From Verrucomicrobiota bacterium (GTDB lineage: Bacteria; Verrucomicrobiota; Verrucomicrobiia; Opitutales; Opitutaceae), in contig JAEZGX010000008.1 in assembly GCA_023416735.1 (NCBI GenBank), positions 92,379-156,378 on the forward strand: a stretch of DNA of 64,000 nt, in the 5' to 3' direction. A program made the position numbers and the translations under genes. Each line of letters begins with the position of its first letter. Positions within the stretch are counted from its first letter, which is position 1. This document shows positions 1-8,932 of this stretch, one piece after another. The notes under the pieces are model-generated. The model was not told the origin of the DNA and ran no database searches. It worked only from the letters and a program-made list of their open reading frames with translations.

Positions 1-1010
1 TCCAAAAGAGCCTGCAGGAAATCCATCGCGCCGCGCAGCGCGCCAGCGGCCTCGTCCGACAGATTCTCACGTTTAGCCGGAAAGCCGAAATCCGCTACGC
101 CGCCGTCGATCTCAACCAGCTCGCGCGCGACCTCGTCGCGCTCATGGCCGAGACGTTTCCGCGCACGGTCAGCTTCCAACTCAATCTTGCCGACAAGCTC
201 CCTCCGCTCCTCGCCGATCAAACCCAGATCCAGCAGATCGTCCTCAACCTCTGCGTCAACGCCCGCGACGCCATGCCGCAAGGCGGCTCCATCACCGTCG
301 CGACGAGCATCTGCTCCGGCGCGGATCTCCAAGCCCGGCATCGCGAAGCCGATCCCACTCGCCGCTACGCTTGTCTCGACGTCACGGATACGGGCGTCGG
401 CATGACACCCGAGGTCCGCGGGCGCATCTTCGAACCGTTCTTCACCACCAAGCCCGCCAATCAGGGCACCGGCCTGGGCCTCGCCGTCGTTTACGGCATC
501 GCCACGAGCCACCACGGTTTTCTCGATGTCGACAGCACGATGGGGGCCGGCAGCACGTTTCACGTCTATCTGCCGCTCGCCGCCGACCAAGCCATCACCA
601 CTCCCGCCGTCGGCAGCGCCGATTTTCCTTCCGGCTCCGAATCGCTCCTCGTCGTCGACGACGAAACATCTCTCCGCACGCTCCTTTCCGCCGCATTTAC
701 CCGCAAGGGCTATCGCGTCACCACCGCCGCGACCGGCCTCGAAGCGATCGAGGTGATCAGCGACACCCGGCGCGCACTCGACGCCGTCCTGCTCGATTTG
801 AACATGCCTGGCACCAATGGCGTGCAAGTTTTGAAAGTCATCCGCGCCTGCCGCCCCGATCTGCCCGTGCTCGTTGTCAGCGGCCACATCACCGCTGAGG
901 TTCGCGCCGAGTTTCAACAGCTCAACCAGCGCGACTTCGTGCAAAAGCCTTACCGGCTCGACGAAGTCGGCCGGCGCCTGCGCAGCCTCTTCGACAGCGC
1001 CCGCAAGTAG
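1..1010 (+). CDS. Hybrid sensor histidine kinase with C-terminal receiver (5' truncated)
   Basis: The gene enters from the left edge; the reading frame is open from base 3. The visible protein begins in the dimerisation region (RQILTFSRK), followed by a HATPase_c domain with an N-box (LNLCVNARDAMP), a G1 box (DTGVGMTPE) and a G2 box (GTGLGLAVVYGIA). After a short linker comes a receiver domain with the acidic pair VVDDE, phospho-acceptor Asp in LLDLNMPG and the conserved Lys in VQKPY. It would autophosphorylate on a His near the window edge and pass phosphate to its own receiver. The sensor part lies outside the window, so the signal is unknown. The closest relative inside the window is the hybrid kinase at 22737-24920, which has the same NLCVNARDAMP box. 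Confidence 0.9.
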   Translation, partial: QKSLQEIHRAAQRASGLVRQILTFSRKAEIRYAAVDLNQLARDLVALMAETFPRTVSFQLNLADKLPPLLADQTQIQQIVLNLCVNARDAMPQGGSITVATSICSGADLQARHREADPTRRYACLDVTDTGVGMTPEVRGRIFEPFFTTKPANQGTGLGLAVVYGIATSHHGFLDVDSTMGAGSTFHVYLPLAADQAITTPAVGSADFPSGSESLLVVDDETSLRTLLSAAFTRKGYRVTTAATGLEAIEVISDTRRALDAVLLDLNMPGTNGVQVLKVIRACRPDLPVLVVSGHITAEVRAEFQQLNQRDFVQKPYRLDEVGRRLRSLFDSARK

Positions 1011-1025
1011 CCCCGCCCGCCCGTG

Positions 1026-1061
1026 GCGTCGCGCGTCAGCGTTCGCCCCTTCGCGCGACGC
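1026..1061 (+). terminator. Possible hairpin terminator after the hybrid kinase
   Basis: A perfect 10-bp stem (GCGTCGCGCG at 1026-1035 with CGCGCGACGC at 1052-1061) and a 16-nt loop lie 15 nt after the kinase stop codon. There is no T-tract, so a rho-independent terminator is only weakly supported. Confidence 0.3.
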
Positions 1062-1182
1062 GCTCCCGGCTTCCGCTAGGGTATCTCCCTCCCCGCGAAT
1101 CCGTTTCAGATTCGCCGCCGCCGACCGATATATCCTCCGGGCGAATACAGGACAATCCACACCATGGACTGTCGTATTAATA

Positions 1183-1788
1183 ATGAATCAACGCGAACCA
1201 ACGTCCGCGCCGGTCGGCGCGGGCCAGGCATTGCCTTGCCTGGCACTGTTGCTCCTTCCGCTGCTAACCGCCGCCCAGGGATGGGCTCGGCCTGCATTGT
1301 CTGCACCTGCTCCCTCGGCGAAATCCTACCTCGTCGCCCTCGGCTCACCGCCGCTGCGCTTCGAAGAACCTGCGCCGCCACCCGACCTCGTCACCCGGCC
1401 CCCCGCCGCTGCGCCGCCACAACCGACACCCGGCGCAAACGTTTCCGACTCCGCGCAACCCGCGCTGGAGGCCGACGCGCTTGCTACGACGTCGACCGTT
1501 GCTCCGGCCACGGCTGCGATCGTCGGGACTTCGCCGATCGACAGCGTGGAAGTCGAACTCGACGAACCTTTGCCGGCTTTGATCGACGATGCCCCGGAGC
1601 CCGCTCGCACGCCTCCGCCGATTTTGCGCGACGATCTCCGCCCGCAGATCCGTCCCGAGGATTTCCTTCCCTACTTTCAAATTCCGGCGCCGGGCACTGA
1701 CGCCACCGTGATCGTTCCGACTCCGCGAACGCCCAACGGCACGCCACTTCCGCCCAGCTCCGCCACTTACACGCAAACACCACGATGA
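1183..1788 (+). CDS. Secreted proline-rich hypothetical protein
   Basis: 201 aa of unknown function. Starting at ATG 1183, the N-terminus has a signal-peptide-like hydrophobic stretch (ALPCLALLLLPLLTAA) and the remainder is Pro/Ala/Thr rich and looks disordered, with an acidic patch (VEVELDEPLPALIDD) near the middle. An upstream in-frame extension exists but would bury the signal peptide, so the internal ATG is preferred. The stop overlaps the ATG of the next gene (ATGA at 1785-1788), which implies translational coupling with the TPR protein. It could be a periplasmic or envelope partner of that protein. Confidence 0.6.
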   Translation: MNQREPTSAPVGAGQALPCLALLLLPLLTAAQGWARPALSAPAPSAKSYLVALGSPPLRFEEPAPPPDLVTRPPAAAPPQPTPGANVSDSAQPALEADALATTSTVAPATAAIVGTSPIDSVEVELDEPLPALIDDAPEPARTPPPILRDDLRPQIRPEDFLPYFQIPAPGTDATVIVPTPRTPNGTPLPPSSATYTQTPR

Positions 1789-3116
1789 TCTTCCGCTTGC
1801 CGCCGTCCGACGCGCGACAGCGATCGCGTCCCCGAGCACTTCCGCCCGTGGCCGTTTTCGTTGCGCTGCTTTCCTGCACCGCGTTTCACGCGCGGGCTGA
1901 CGACGCACCGGCAGCACCAGAAGCCCAACCTGACGCGCCCGCCACAGTTCAATCTCCGGCCGTCCAATCCGGAATCTCCGCTCGCGAAGCGCAAGGTCTC
2001 GTCAATCTCGGCGGCAATCTCACCGAGCGCGACGACTTCGCGGCCGCGGAAATCGCCTTCCGCCAGGTGCTGCATGGCGACGCACCGCTCGAGCAAACCA
2101 AGTCCGCCCTCCTCGGCCTCGCCCGCATGCATCGCAAGCAGGGCCAGCTCACCAAGGCCGCCGCCATCTACGAACGCTACTTGAAGGACTACCCGTCCGA
2201 CGTTCGCGTGCCCGACGCGCTGCTCGACCTCGGCCGCACGCTGCGTGACATGGGCGCGCCGCGTCTCGCGATCGCTCGTTTCTACAATGTCATCAACTCC
2301 ACGTTGAAGCTGCCGTCCGATTCCGGCTTCGAACACTACCAACTTCTCGCCAAAACCGCGCAGTTCGAAGTCGCCGAAACGCACTTCCAATCCGGCGAAT
2401 TCGCCGAGGCCAACAAGTTCTTCTCGCGCCTCCGCATGCTCGATCTCGCGCCAGCCGATCGCGCCCGCGCTCACTTCAAGGCCGGTTACGCCCTTCAGCT
2501 TTCGTCGGACTTCGATGGCGCCGTCACGACGCTTCGCGCCTACCTCGAGCAATGGCCCGACGACGAAAACGTTCCCGAAGCACGTTTCCTCCTCGCCACC
2601 ACGCTGCGCAAACTCAACCGCACGCAGGAAGCCCTCGCCGCCACGCTCGATCTGCTTCGCGCCGAACAATCGCGCACGTCCGCCGATCCCAAACGCTGGA
2701 GCTACTGGCAACGTCGCACCGGTAATCAGCTCGCCAACGATTTTTTTCAAGCGGGCGACATCACGAACGCCCTCGCGATCTACAGCACTCTCGCCGAGCT
2801 CTCCACTGATCCCGCCTGGCGCATTCCTGTGACCTACCAAGTCGCGCTCTGCTACGAACGTCTCGGCGACGTCGATCGCGCCTGCGACACGTATCGCTCG
2901 ATCGTCGAAGCCGGCAAGGACGCCGCACCCGAGATCGCGGACATCGCCCGCATGGCCGCCTCGCGGCTCGCGCATGTGGACTGGCGCCGCGCCACCGACC
3001 ACAAGGTCACGCTGCTTTTTGATTCGACCACCGGGCAAATGCCCCTTCCTGCTGCTCCGACCGCCGCTTCCCATGACGTCAACCGAGGCCTTGCAACAAC
3101 ACCAGCTGCTCTGTGA
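1785..3116 (+). CDS. Secreted TPR-repeat protein
   Basis: 443 aa. An N-terminal signal peptide (hydrophobic VAVFVALLSCTAF, then AHA-like ARADD) is followed by several tetratricopeptide repeats (for example AAIYERYLKDYPSDVRVPDALLDLG and GYALQLSSDFDGAVTTLRAYLEQWPDD, here cited as features around residues 125-260). TPR proteins of this kind are periplasmic protein-protein scaffolds. The gene is coupled to the preceding secreted protein by an ATGA overlap, and its 3' end overlaps the FlgN-like gene by 44 nt, so the three form one transcription unit. Specific function is not recognisable. Confidence 0.8.
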   Translation: MIFRLPPSDARQRSRPRALPPVAVFVALLSCTAFHARADDAPAAPEAQPDAPATVQSPAVQSGISAREAQGLVNLGGNLTERDDFAAAEIAFRQVLHGDAPLEQTKSALLGLARMHRKQGQLTKAAAIYERYLKDYPSDVRVPDALLDLGRTLRDMGAPRLAIARFYNVINSTLKLPSDSGFEHYQLLAKTAQFEVAETHFQSGEFAEANKFFSRLRMLDLAPADRARAHFKAGYALQLSSDFDGAVTTLRAYLEQWPDDENVPEARFLLATTLRKLNRTQEALAATLDLLRAEQSRTSADPKRWSYWQRRTGNQLANDFFQAGDITNALAIYSTLAELSTDPAWRIPVTYQVALCYERLGDVDRACDTYRSIVEAGKDAAPEIADIARMAASRLAHVDWRRATDHKVTLLFDSTTGQMPLPAAPTAASHDVNRGLATTPAAL

Positions 3117-3450
3117 CGAGCTGCATCAGTGCGCGCTCGAGGAAAATCGTTTCCTCCGCCAGCACCAGCGCCCGCTCGCCCCGGAGTTCGTCGATCGTAA
3201 ACGCGATCTTCTTGCCCGCCTCGATCAGTCGCTCGCCTCGCTGCGCACCATCCCCGCCGGCCAGACCAAAACACCCGCGGAGCGAGAACTTCTCGAACAC
3301 ACTCGCGCGCGCATCCTGCAAATCCTGCAGCTCGACAAGGAGAACGAACAACTCCTCCTCCGCTTCAGCCTCGCCGGTCCGAAACCCGCCGTTTCCGCCG
3401 CGGCCCCGTCCACCGCACTCCTCCAGAAAATTTACGCGCGGATCTCCTAG
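3073..3450 (+). CDS. FlgN-like coiled-coil protein (putative flagellar export chaperone)
   Basis: 125 aa, almost entirely helical, with a long heptad-rich region (LLCDELHQCALEENRFLRQ, KENEQLLLRFSLAG). Size and pattern fit the FlgN family, whose members bind hook-associated proteins before export; the match is by overall pattern only. The ATG at 3073 is chosen because the frame upstream is a shadow of the TPR gene. The 44-nt overlap with the TPR gene suggests coupling. No other flagellar genes are visible here, so the flagellar role is inferred. Confidence 0.55.
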   Translation: MTSTEALQQHQLLCDELHQCALEENRFLRQHQRPLAPEFVDRKRDLLARLDQSLASLRTIPAGQTKTPAERELLEHTRARILQILQLDKENEQLLLRFSLAGPKPAVSAAAPSTALLQKIYARIS

Positions 3451-3497
3451 ATCGCGCTGATGGAAGCGCGGTGCCTCGCTGCGCCAACGCGCTTCGG

Positions 3498-4430
3498 TCA
3501 GAGCTGCCCGCGCGCCGAAAACTCCACCGGAAACCGCGAACCTGTCCCGACGACTGACGCCGCCGCTTCGAGCAGCGAACTCACTTCGCGCAAGCGCGCC
3601 TCCACGTCGTTCACGATCCCAAGAAGATCCGACGCTCGCAGCGGCACCATCTGCAACGCCGCCTCCGCCGGCAGCGGCGGCCGCTCCGCTCCCGGCGCGC
3701 ACACCACGCTGCGAATCCACTTCGCGCAATGCAGCAGGCACGCCATCCGCGTGTGCGCCGCACAGGAACGCGGTGCATACTGCCAGCGCACCGGCTCGCC
3801 CATCGAATGCGGAAACTCCCACGCCCGCAGCAATGCCGCGCCCGTGTCCGCCTGCGTGAATCCCAGTTCCCCCCGTTCGCTCGCGAGCGCTTCGCGCGGA
3901 AATCCTTCGCTGCGCAGTTGCAACTCCGGCCGGTGACGCAGCGCCCAATCATCGATCGCCACCATGCCGAGCGAGTGCAACAAACCCACCGTGTAAGCCA
4001 CATCGCGATCCTGCCCGCTCCGCGCCGCCAGCATCTCCGCCGCCAATGCACACGAGACCGACAGCGTCCAGCTATCGTCCGCTTCGATGCCATACACCTT
4101 CAACGGCCGCACCAACACCTGCGACGCGACTGCATACGACACGAGTTGGTAAACCTGTTCGTAGCCCACGCGATTCACCGCTTCATCCACCGTGAAGCAC
4201 CGCACGCCTTGGCTGTAATACGCGCTGTTCCCCACCTGTAGCACCCGCGCCGCAATTCCCTGATCCAATCGGATCAGCATCACGATCTCACTCATCGACG
4301 AATTCGGATCGCCAAGGAGTTGCTTCAATCTTGGCAAAACTTTCGGCGCCGACGGCAGATGCTTCAAATCGCGCACAATGTCCTCAGGCGTGAGAACACC
4401 CGGCAGCGAAACATTCGGGGAAGCATCCAT
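3498..4430 (-). CDS. HDOD domain protein
   Basis: 310 aa. The N-terminal two thirds carry an HDOD domain: LPRLKQLLGDPNSS, then the region DQGIAARVLQVGNSAYYSQG and the helix that follows (residues about 25-230). HDOD proteins resemble HD phosphohydrolases but lack the catalytic His-Asp and act as signalling adaptors, often beside chemotaxis or two-component genes, as here. The start is the only ATG well placed with a Shine-Dalgarno (AGGAG), which lies within an 18-bp palindrome overlapping the start codon. It is convergent with the FlgN-like gene. Confidence 0.85.
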   Translation of the reverse strand: MDASPNVSLPGVLTPEDIVRDLKHLPSAPKVLPRLKQLLGDPNSSMSEIVMLIRLDQGIAARVLQVGNSAYYSQGVRCFTVDEAVNRVGYEQVYQLVSYAVASQVLVRPLKVYGIEADDSWTLSVSCALAAEMLAARSGQDRDVAYTVGLLHSLGMVAIDDWALRHRPELQLRSEGFPREALASERGELGFTQADTGAALLRAWEFPHSMGEPVRWQYAPRSCAAHTRMACLLHCAKWIRSVVCAPGAERPPLPAEAALQMVPLRASDLLGIVNDVEARLREVSSLLEAAASVVGTGSRFPVEFSARGQL

Positions 4431-4446
4431 GAGGAGATCTCCTCAT
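4429..4446 (-). promoter_or_regulatory. 18-bp perfect palindrome over the HDOD ribosome-binding site and start
   Basis: ATGAGGAGATCTCCTCAT is its own reverse complement. On the minus strand it contains the AGGAG ribosome-binding site and overlaps the first bases of the HDOD start codon. It could be a protein operator, or an mRNA hairpin that hides the ribosome-binding site. Confidence 0.5.
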
Positions 4447-4489
4447 ATCGACCGCCCCGCCGCCGACTTTCGCAGAATTTTTAATTGCG

Positions 4490-4518
4490 AGGTTGCCGAC
4501 GCGGCATATCGGCAACCT
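4490..4518 (-). terminator. Rho-independent terminator of the GH127-like gene
   Basis: A perfect 10-bp stem (AGGTTGCCGA with TCGGCAACCT) and 9-nt loop sit 26 nt after the stop of the minus-strand glycosidase. On that strand the hairpin is followed by an A/T-rich stretch (CGCAATTAAAAATTC). Confidence 0.65.
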
Positions 4519-4543
4519 TCCGCCTCAGCAGTTCGTTAAGCAA

Positions 4544-6922
4544 TCATTCGGCCCGGACCAACCGGACATCGAACACCGACGCCGTCCGCGCGCCGTCTCG
4601 CGCTACGAACTTCACCTTCAGACCTGCGTCCGTCGCCGCCCGTGAAATCTCCGCCGGCACCGGATACGAAACATCGACAAATTCATCGCGTTTTCCGCCG
4701 GCCACCTCGACCGAGGCGATCACGCGATCTTCCACGACCACGTCGAACTTTCGCCCGCGCTCGTCGCCGTAATACGTCACGCGCAGCTCCAGCTTTTCCT
4801 CGCCACCCGCTTTCATCGCATAGCCGAACCAGCCGCTCGCATCCCGCCAACGCCGTCCGTGCAACACGCCGCTGCGTGATCCTTCGTCCGCGAAGCCATG
4901 CTCCACTTCGGGTTGTTGTTCGCCCGGCGTCACGCGATCGATCGTCCGGCGCTCCAACGCCATCCGCTCCTGCTCCGCCGCCGTCAGCGCTGCCCGCACC
5001 GTCTCGTAACGCGCCGGCGAAACCGTCCGCCAATAAAGCATGTAGCGCGCATCGTGCACTCGAAAGAAGGGCACCAACTCGAGGTCGCGAAATGCGTCCG
5101 GACGAATCAGCCCCCTCGCCGAAAACGTCAGCGGCTTTCCGGCCACGGGCTTGATTCCATCCGCGATTTTTTCGAACTCGCCTACCAGCATCGGCGCTTC
5201 ATCCAGCGGCAAATAAGACCCCGTCGAAACATGCCCCATCCGCGCCGCATCGGCAATCAGCCCCGGCACATCTTCCGCTCCTGTTTTCGCTGCCAGCACG
5301 ATCGGTCCGTGCAACACCGCCACATAATCGCTGCCATCCGGCAGTCGCTCCACCGTCGTCCGCATCGGTAATTCGATTTCCACTACATCGCCGTCGCGCC
5401 ATTCGCGTTCGATGCTCGCGTAGCTCGCCGGGCTCGACTGCAGCGCCTGCGCCTCGCCGTTTACCCGAACCGCCATCGCCCCTTTTTCCACCCAGGCCGG
5501 ATGCCGCACGCGCAACGCCCAGCGTTGCGGCGTTTTCGTTGCGATCGTGAGCCGCGTCGCCGACTCATTCGGAAACGTTGTTTCCTGCCGCACCCGCACT
5601 CCGCGCTCCGGCCAGTTCACTTCCGAAGCGACAAACAGGTTCACGAAAAGCGCGTCGTCGCCGCGCGCATAGATAAACGCGCCATACTTCCCATGGCTCT
5701 CCATCCCCGAGCCCACGCAGCACCAGAAGCACACTTCCGGCTGCGAATAAACGCGGTAATGCCGCGGGCGAATCGGCGTGAAATAAACATACCCGCCATG
5801 CTCCGGATGCTGCGACGCCAGGATGTGATTAAACAACGCCCGCTCGTAATAATCCGCATACCGCGCTGCCGGCTCGTGTCGGAACAAGGTCTCCGACAAT
5901 CTCAGCATGTTGTAAGTGTTACACGTCTCCGGTCCTTCGCGTGACGCCACGACCGGCCCGAAATCGTCGATCGAGTTGAAGTGCTCGCGCTCGCTATTCC
6001 CGCCGAACGCGAGGCTCCGCTTCTCCACTACCGTATTCCAAAAGAACCGCGCCGCATCCCGCCACGACGCATCCCCGCCCAGCTCCGTGATCCGCGCGAA
6101 ACCAATCACCTTCGGGATCTGCGTGTTCGCATGCAGACCTGTGAGCTCGTCCCTGTGCCGCAACAACGGCTCGAGAATCGCCCGATGCGAGAATCGCTGC
6201 GCGAGCTCCAAATACTTCGTGTCACCTGTAATCGAATACACATCCGCCAGCACTTCGTTCATGCCGCCGTGCTCGGTCCGCAGCATGCCTTGCATCTGCT
6301 CGGTTGTCAGATTTCGCACCAGCGAATCGCACCAATCCGCCAGTCGCACGAGCACGTCCCGCGCCTGCGCATTCCCTCCGAGCAGCCACGCATCGCGCAA
6401 TCCCGCGAAAAGCTTGTGCTCGTTATACCACGGCACCCACGCGCCGTTCAGGGAGAAATTCTGAAAGTTCAACTCCCCCTTCGCCACCGCATCCCACAAC
6501 ACCCGCCCCCGCGGAATTCCCCCGACATATCCGTCCCGGCTCGCCGCCTGACATTCCGCGAACTCTCGCACCATTTCGTCCATGCGACGTTTCATTTCCT
6601 GATCACCCGTCGCCGCCCACATCTGCGCCAGCGCCGTCAGGTAGTGACCGGCCGTGTGACCATCGAGCCCGCTGCTTTCCCAATTCGGATACTTCGGCGC
6701 CTTCGGCTCCAATCCCGCCTCGATCCGGAATGGCGCGAGCAAACGATGCACGTCATGCGCGAGCAGATAATCGCGGTTCAGATCTTGTGCGTGGCGCAGC
6801 GGCCCTTCGAGCAAACGGACATCGCGCAGCGAAAATAAACTCACCTCGTGCGCCCGGATCGCGGGCGCAAACGCGAACAAGGCCGAAATCGAAACGGAAG
6901 AAACGAAACGAAAAACGTGCAT
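4544..6922 (-). CDS. GH127-like glycoside hydrolase (putative beta-L-arabinofuranosidase, DUF1680)
   Basis: About 792 aa from ATG 6922, which yields a clean signal peptide (FVSSVSISALFAFAPAIRA); an ATG-like start 33 nt upstream would spoil it. The protein is predicted to remove terminal beta-L-arabinofuranose from plant glycans. The (alpha/alpha)6 barrel carries the family motifs GPETCNTYNMLRLSE (about residue 330) and CFWCCVGSGMESHGKYG (about residue 400), which supply the Glu and Cys residues that hold zinc and the nucleophilic Cys in the GH127 enzyme HypBA1. A C-terminal beta-sandwich follows. It stands alone, with its own terminator, and no transporter adjoins it. A related family (GH146) cannot be excluded. 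Confidence 0.85.
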   Translation of the reverse strand: MHVFRFVSSVSISALFAFAPAIRAHEVSLFSLRDVRLLEGPLRHAQDLNRDYLLAHDVHRLLAPFRIEAGLEPKAPKYPNWESSGLDGHTAGHYLTALAQMWAATGDQEMKRRMDEMVREFAECQAASRDGYVGGIPRGRVLWDAVAKGELNFQNFSLNGAWVPWYNEHKLFAGLRDAWLLGGNAQARDVLVRLADWCDSLVRNLTTEQMQGMLRTEHGGMNEVLADVYSITGDTKYLELAQRFSHRAILEPLLRHRDELTGLHANTQIPKVIGFARITELGGDASWRDAARFFWNTVVEKRSLAFGGNSEREHFNSIDDFGPVVASREGPETCNTYNMLRLSETLFRHEPAARYADYYERALFNHILASQHPEHGGYVYFTPIRPRHYRVYSQPEVCFWCCVGSGMESHGKYGAFIYARGDDALFVNLFVASEVNWPERGVRVRQETTFPNESATRLTIATKTPQRWALRVRHPAWVEKGAMAVRVNGEAQALQSSPASYASIEREWRDGDVVEIELPMRTTVERLPDGSDYVAVLHGPIVLAAKTGAEDVPGLIADAARMGHVSTGSYLPLDEAPMLVGEFEKIADGIKPVAGKPLTFSARGLIRPDAFRDLELVPFFRVHDARYMLYWRTVSPARYETVRAALTAAEQERMALERRTIDRVTPGEQQPEVEHGFADEGSRSGVLHGRRWRDASGWFGYAMKAGGEEKLELRVTYYGDERGRKFDVVVEDRVIASVEVAGGKRDEFVDVSYPVPAEISRAATDAGLKVKFVARDGARTASVFDVRLVRAE

Positions 6923-7085
6923 GATGGATCGGGGGTGAAAAGAAGCGACGTCCACGCGCCGCGCACCTCCTTCCTCTAGCCCCTGCTCCGCAACCCGTCG
7001 TCCCGGAAATCACAGGACGGTTCGGTAATCCCTCGCATCGCGTGTCGTTTCCCTCCGCCAATCATTTCGCGCAGCAAATCAACTT

Positions 7086-7170
7086 TGGTGCCCAAGCCGG
7101 GACTCGAACCCGGATGTCTTGCGACACAGGCTTCTGAGACCTGCGTGTCTACCAATTCCACCACCTGGGC
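7086..7170 (-). tRNA. tRNA-Leu (anticodon CAG)
   Basis: On the minus strand, the acceptor stem GCCCAGG pairs with CTTGGGC, followed by A and an encoded CCA. The D-arm (GGAATTGGTAGACACG), anticodon loop CTCAGAA with anticodon CAG, a long class II variable arm (TGTCGCAAGACA) and T-arm (CGGGTTCGAGTCCCG) are all present. The long variable arm fits leucine. Confidence 0.95.
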
Positions 7171-7257
7171 AGCAGAGGGACGGGCAAAACATACGGCGCC
7201 GCCCGCCGGAGCAAGAAAATTGATTTCCGTCGCGATCCCCGCCCACACTGCTCGCTC

Positions 7258-7905
7258 GTGAACAAGGAAGCCGTCCTCGCCCAAATCCGTGCCGAAAAGA
7301 TTGTCGGTCTTGTGCGGGCCGATCTGGGCGACGATCTCGCCGATACCGCCAAGGCCCTCGCCGAGGGCGGCGTGCATGCGCTCGAAGTCGCGATGACGAC
7401 TCCCGCGGCGGTGCGCATCCTCGAAAAAGCGCATACCGCTCTCCCCGAATTCATTTTCGGCCTTGGCACCGTGCTCGATGTCGAAACCGCCCGCGCCGGC
7501 ATCCTCGCTGGCGCTCGCTTCATCGTAACCCCTGCCCTGCGGCCCGAGGTCATCACGCTTTGCCGGCGCTACAATGTCGCGGTCATCAGCGGCGCCTACT
7601 CACCCGACGATATCGCCGCCGCTCATTCCGCCGGCGCCGACGCCAGCAAGGTTTACCCCGGCGAACTCTTCGGCCCGGCCTACCTCACTTCGCTGCGGGC
7701 CCAGGCACCCGGCGCCACGCTTATCCCCATCGGCGGCGTCACGCCCGAAACGCTCCCCGAATTTCTTCGCGCCGGCGCAGCGGCCGTCTTCGCCGGAGCC
7801 TCGCTCCTCGACGAAGCCGCACTTCGCGAACGCAATTGGAGAAACATCTCCGATCGCGCCCGCGCCTTCGCCGCTGCCGCCTCAACCGCGGTCAACGCGA
7901 GTTAA
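7258..7905 (+). CDS. eda: KDPG/KHG aldolase
   Basis: 215 aa from a GTG start. It cleaves 2-keto-3-deoxy-6-phosphogluconate (or the 4-hydroxy analogue) to pyruvate and glyceraldehyde-3-phosphate. The class I TIM barrel shows the general-base Glu43 in HALEVAMTTP, the GLGTVLD strand, and Schiff-base Lys131 in ASKVYPGELFGP. The phosphate-binding end IPIGGVTPETLPEFLRAGA is also present. The length is normal for the family. It has its own start region just after a divergent tRNA and no Entner-Doudoroff neighbours, so the physiological substrate cannot be fixed from context. Confidence 0.92.
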   Translation: MNKEAVLAQIRAEKIVGLVRADLGDDLADTAKALAEGGVHALEVAMTTPAAVRILEKAHTALPEFIFGLGTVLDVETARAGILAGARFIVTPALRPEVITLCRRYNVAVISGAYSPDDIAAAHSAGADASKVYPGELFGPAYLTSLRAQAPGATLIPIGGVTPETLPEFLRAGAAAVFAGASLLDEAALRERNWRNISDRARAFAAAASTAVNAS

Positions 7906-8146
7906 CGACCTGCGGAGACCCCGCTTCGTGCGTTGCAGCGCGCACGACTTTACCGGGAAATTCGGCCGCAAATTGCACGTTGCGAGAGCCCGGCGTCCTT
8001 CCCAGAGCCGCGGCCTCAAATTTTAAGTCTGCATCGCGACGAAGTTTGCACCTTTGCCGCGGAACTATGGCACTCGCCAAGCAACGATGCGGAGCGAACG
8101 CGGCCTCCAGCGACGCGGATCTTCGAACCCAAACCCGATCATCGTC

Positions 8147-8323
8147 ATGCTTCGCTGGATCATCACGTTCCTCATCATTGCTCTCATCGCCGGCTTGTTC
8201 GGATTCACCGGTGTGGCGGGCGCGGCGACCGATGTCGCTCGCATCTTGTTCTACATCTTCTTGGTGCTGCTCCTGATCGCGATCGTTGCGGGCTTGTTCC
8301 GCGGTTCGCCTCCCGCACCTTGA
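8147..8323 (+). CDS. DUF1328 family small membrane protein
   Basis: 58 aa with two hydrophobic helices (WIITFLIIALIAGLFGFTG and ILFYIFLVLLLIAIVAGLF). Pattern and size match the DUF1328/YtjA family, whose exact role is unknown and which is often stress related. The ATG at 8147 gives the usual MLRW N-terminus; upstream in-frame residues have no family resemblance. It precedes a lipoprotein gene on the same strand. Confidence 0.85.
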   Translation: MLRWIITFLIIALIAGLFGFTGVAGAATDVARILFYIFLVLLLIAIVAGLFRGSPPAP

Positions 8324-8419
8324 CCGCGGGCGCGCAAGCGCTGGCTGCTCTACCGACGGCAATAACTCTGCCGCGGTGCATCGCATTCAACTCTTCCTCG
8401 ACCACTCACAACTTTGCTT

Positions 8420-8863
8420 ATGAAAACCAACCATACTCCCCTGAAGACCGCCACGGGCATCGCCGCCCTCGGCGTTGCCCTCCTCTTCACCGCGTGCTCC
8501 CGCGACAACGACACCGCAGCCACCACGGCGGCCACTGATCCCACGGCCCCAGCCGGCGCGACTTCGCCGACCGCGACCGCAAGTGCCGCGATGACCGACC
8601 GCTGGCAGGATCTCCAAACGTATTCCTACGATCGCCGAAACGAGTTCGCCGAAAAGGCCAACGACTTCGCCGAACGCCTCGATGATCGCATCGAAAATGC
8701 CCAAGGCGAAGCGTCGACCCGTCTCGCCGAAGCGCGCGACGAACTCCGCGAAGCCGCGAGCGCCGTAAGCAACGCCACCGCCGAAACGTGGGAATCCACG
8801 AAGGAACGCGTCGGCCGCGCCTGGACCAAAGCCGAGGCCGCGGCTCAAAGCATTGCCGAATAA
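8420..8863 (+). CDS. Small alpha-helical lipoprotein
   Basis: 147 aa. The signal peptide ends in a lipobox-like LFTACS, so the mature protein probably starts at a lipidated Cys (about residue 26). A Thr/Ala-rich linker is followed by one long charged amphipathic helix (about residues 60-147) with regular EKAND/EARDEL repeats. The ATG at 8420 is preferred over the in-frame TTG two codons earlier. Function is unknown; with the DUF1328 neighbour it may belong to an envelope-stress response. A strong terminator follows. Confidence 0.75.
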   Translation: MKTNHTPLKTATGIAALGVALLFTACSRDNDTAATTAATDPTAPAGATSPTATASAAMTDRWQDLQTYSYDRRNEFAEKANDFAERLDDRIENAQGEASTRLAEARDELREAASAVSNATAETWESTKERVGRAWTKAEAAAQSIAE

Positions 8864-8892
8864 CGCCACCGGGCGTCTTTCGTCTCACTCGC

Positions 8893-8925
8893 GCGCCGCA
8901 CGTCCCCGTGCGGCGCTTTTATTTT
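8893..8925 (+). terminator. Rho-independent terminator
   Basis: A perfect 9-bp GC stem (GCGCCGCAC / GTGCGGCGC) with a 6-nt loop is followed by TTTTATTTTA, just downstream of the lipoprotein gene and before the convergent slyX stop. Confidence 0.9.
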
Positions 8926-8932
8926 ATCCGCG

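Noticed and set aside
1164..1700. Alternative plus-strand open frame starting at ATG 1164
   Set aside because: Out of frame with the signal peptide and with no coding features; the frame starting at 1183 gives a secreted protein coupled to the TPR gene.
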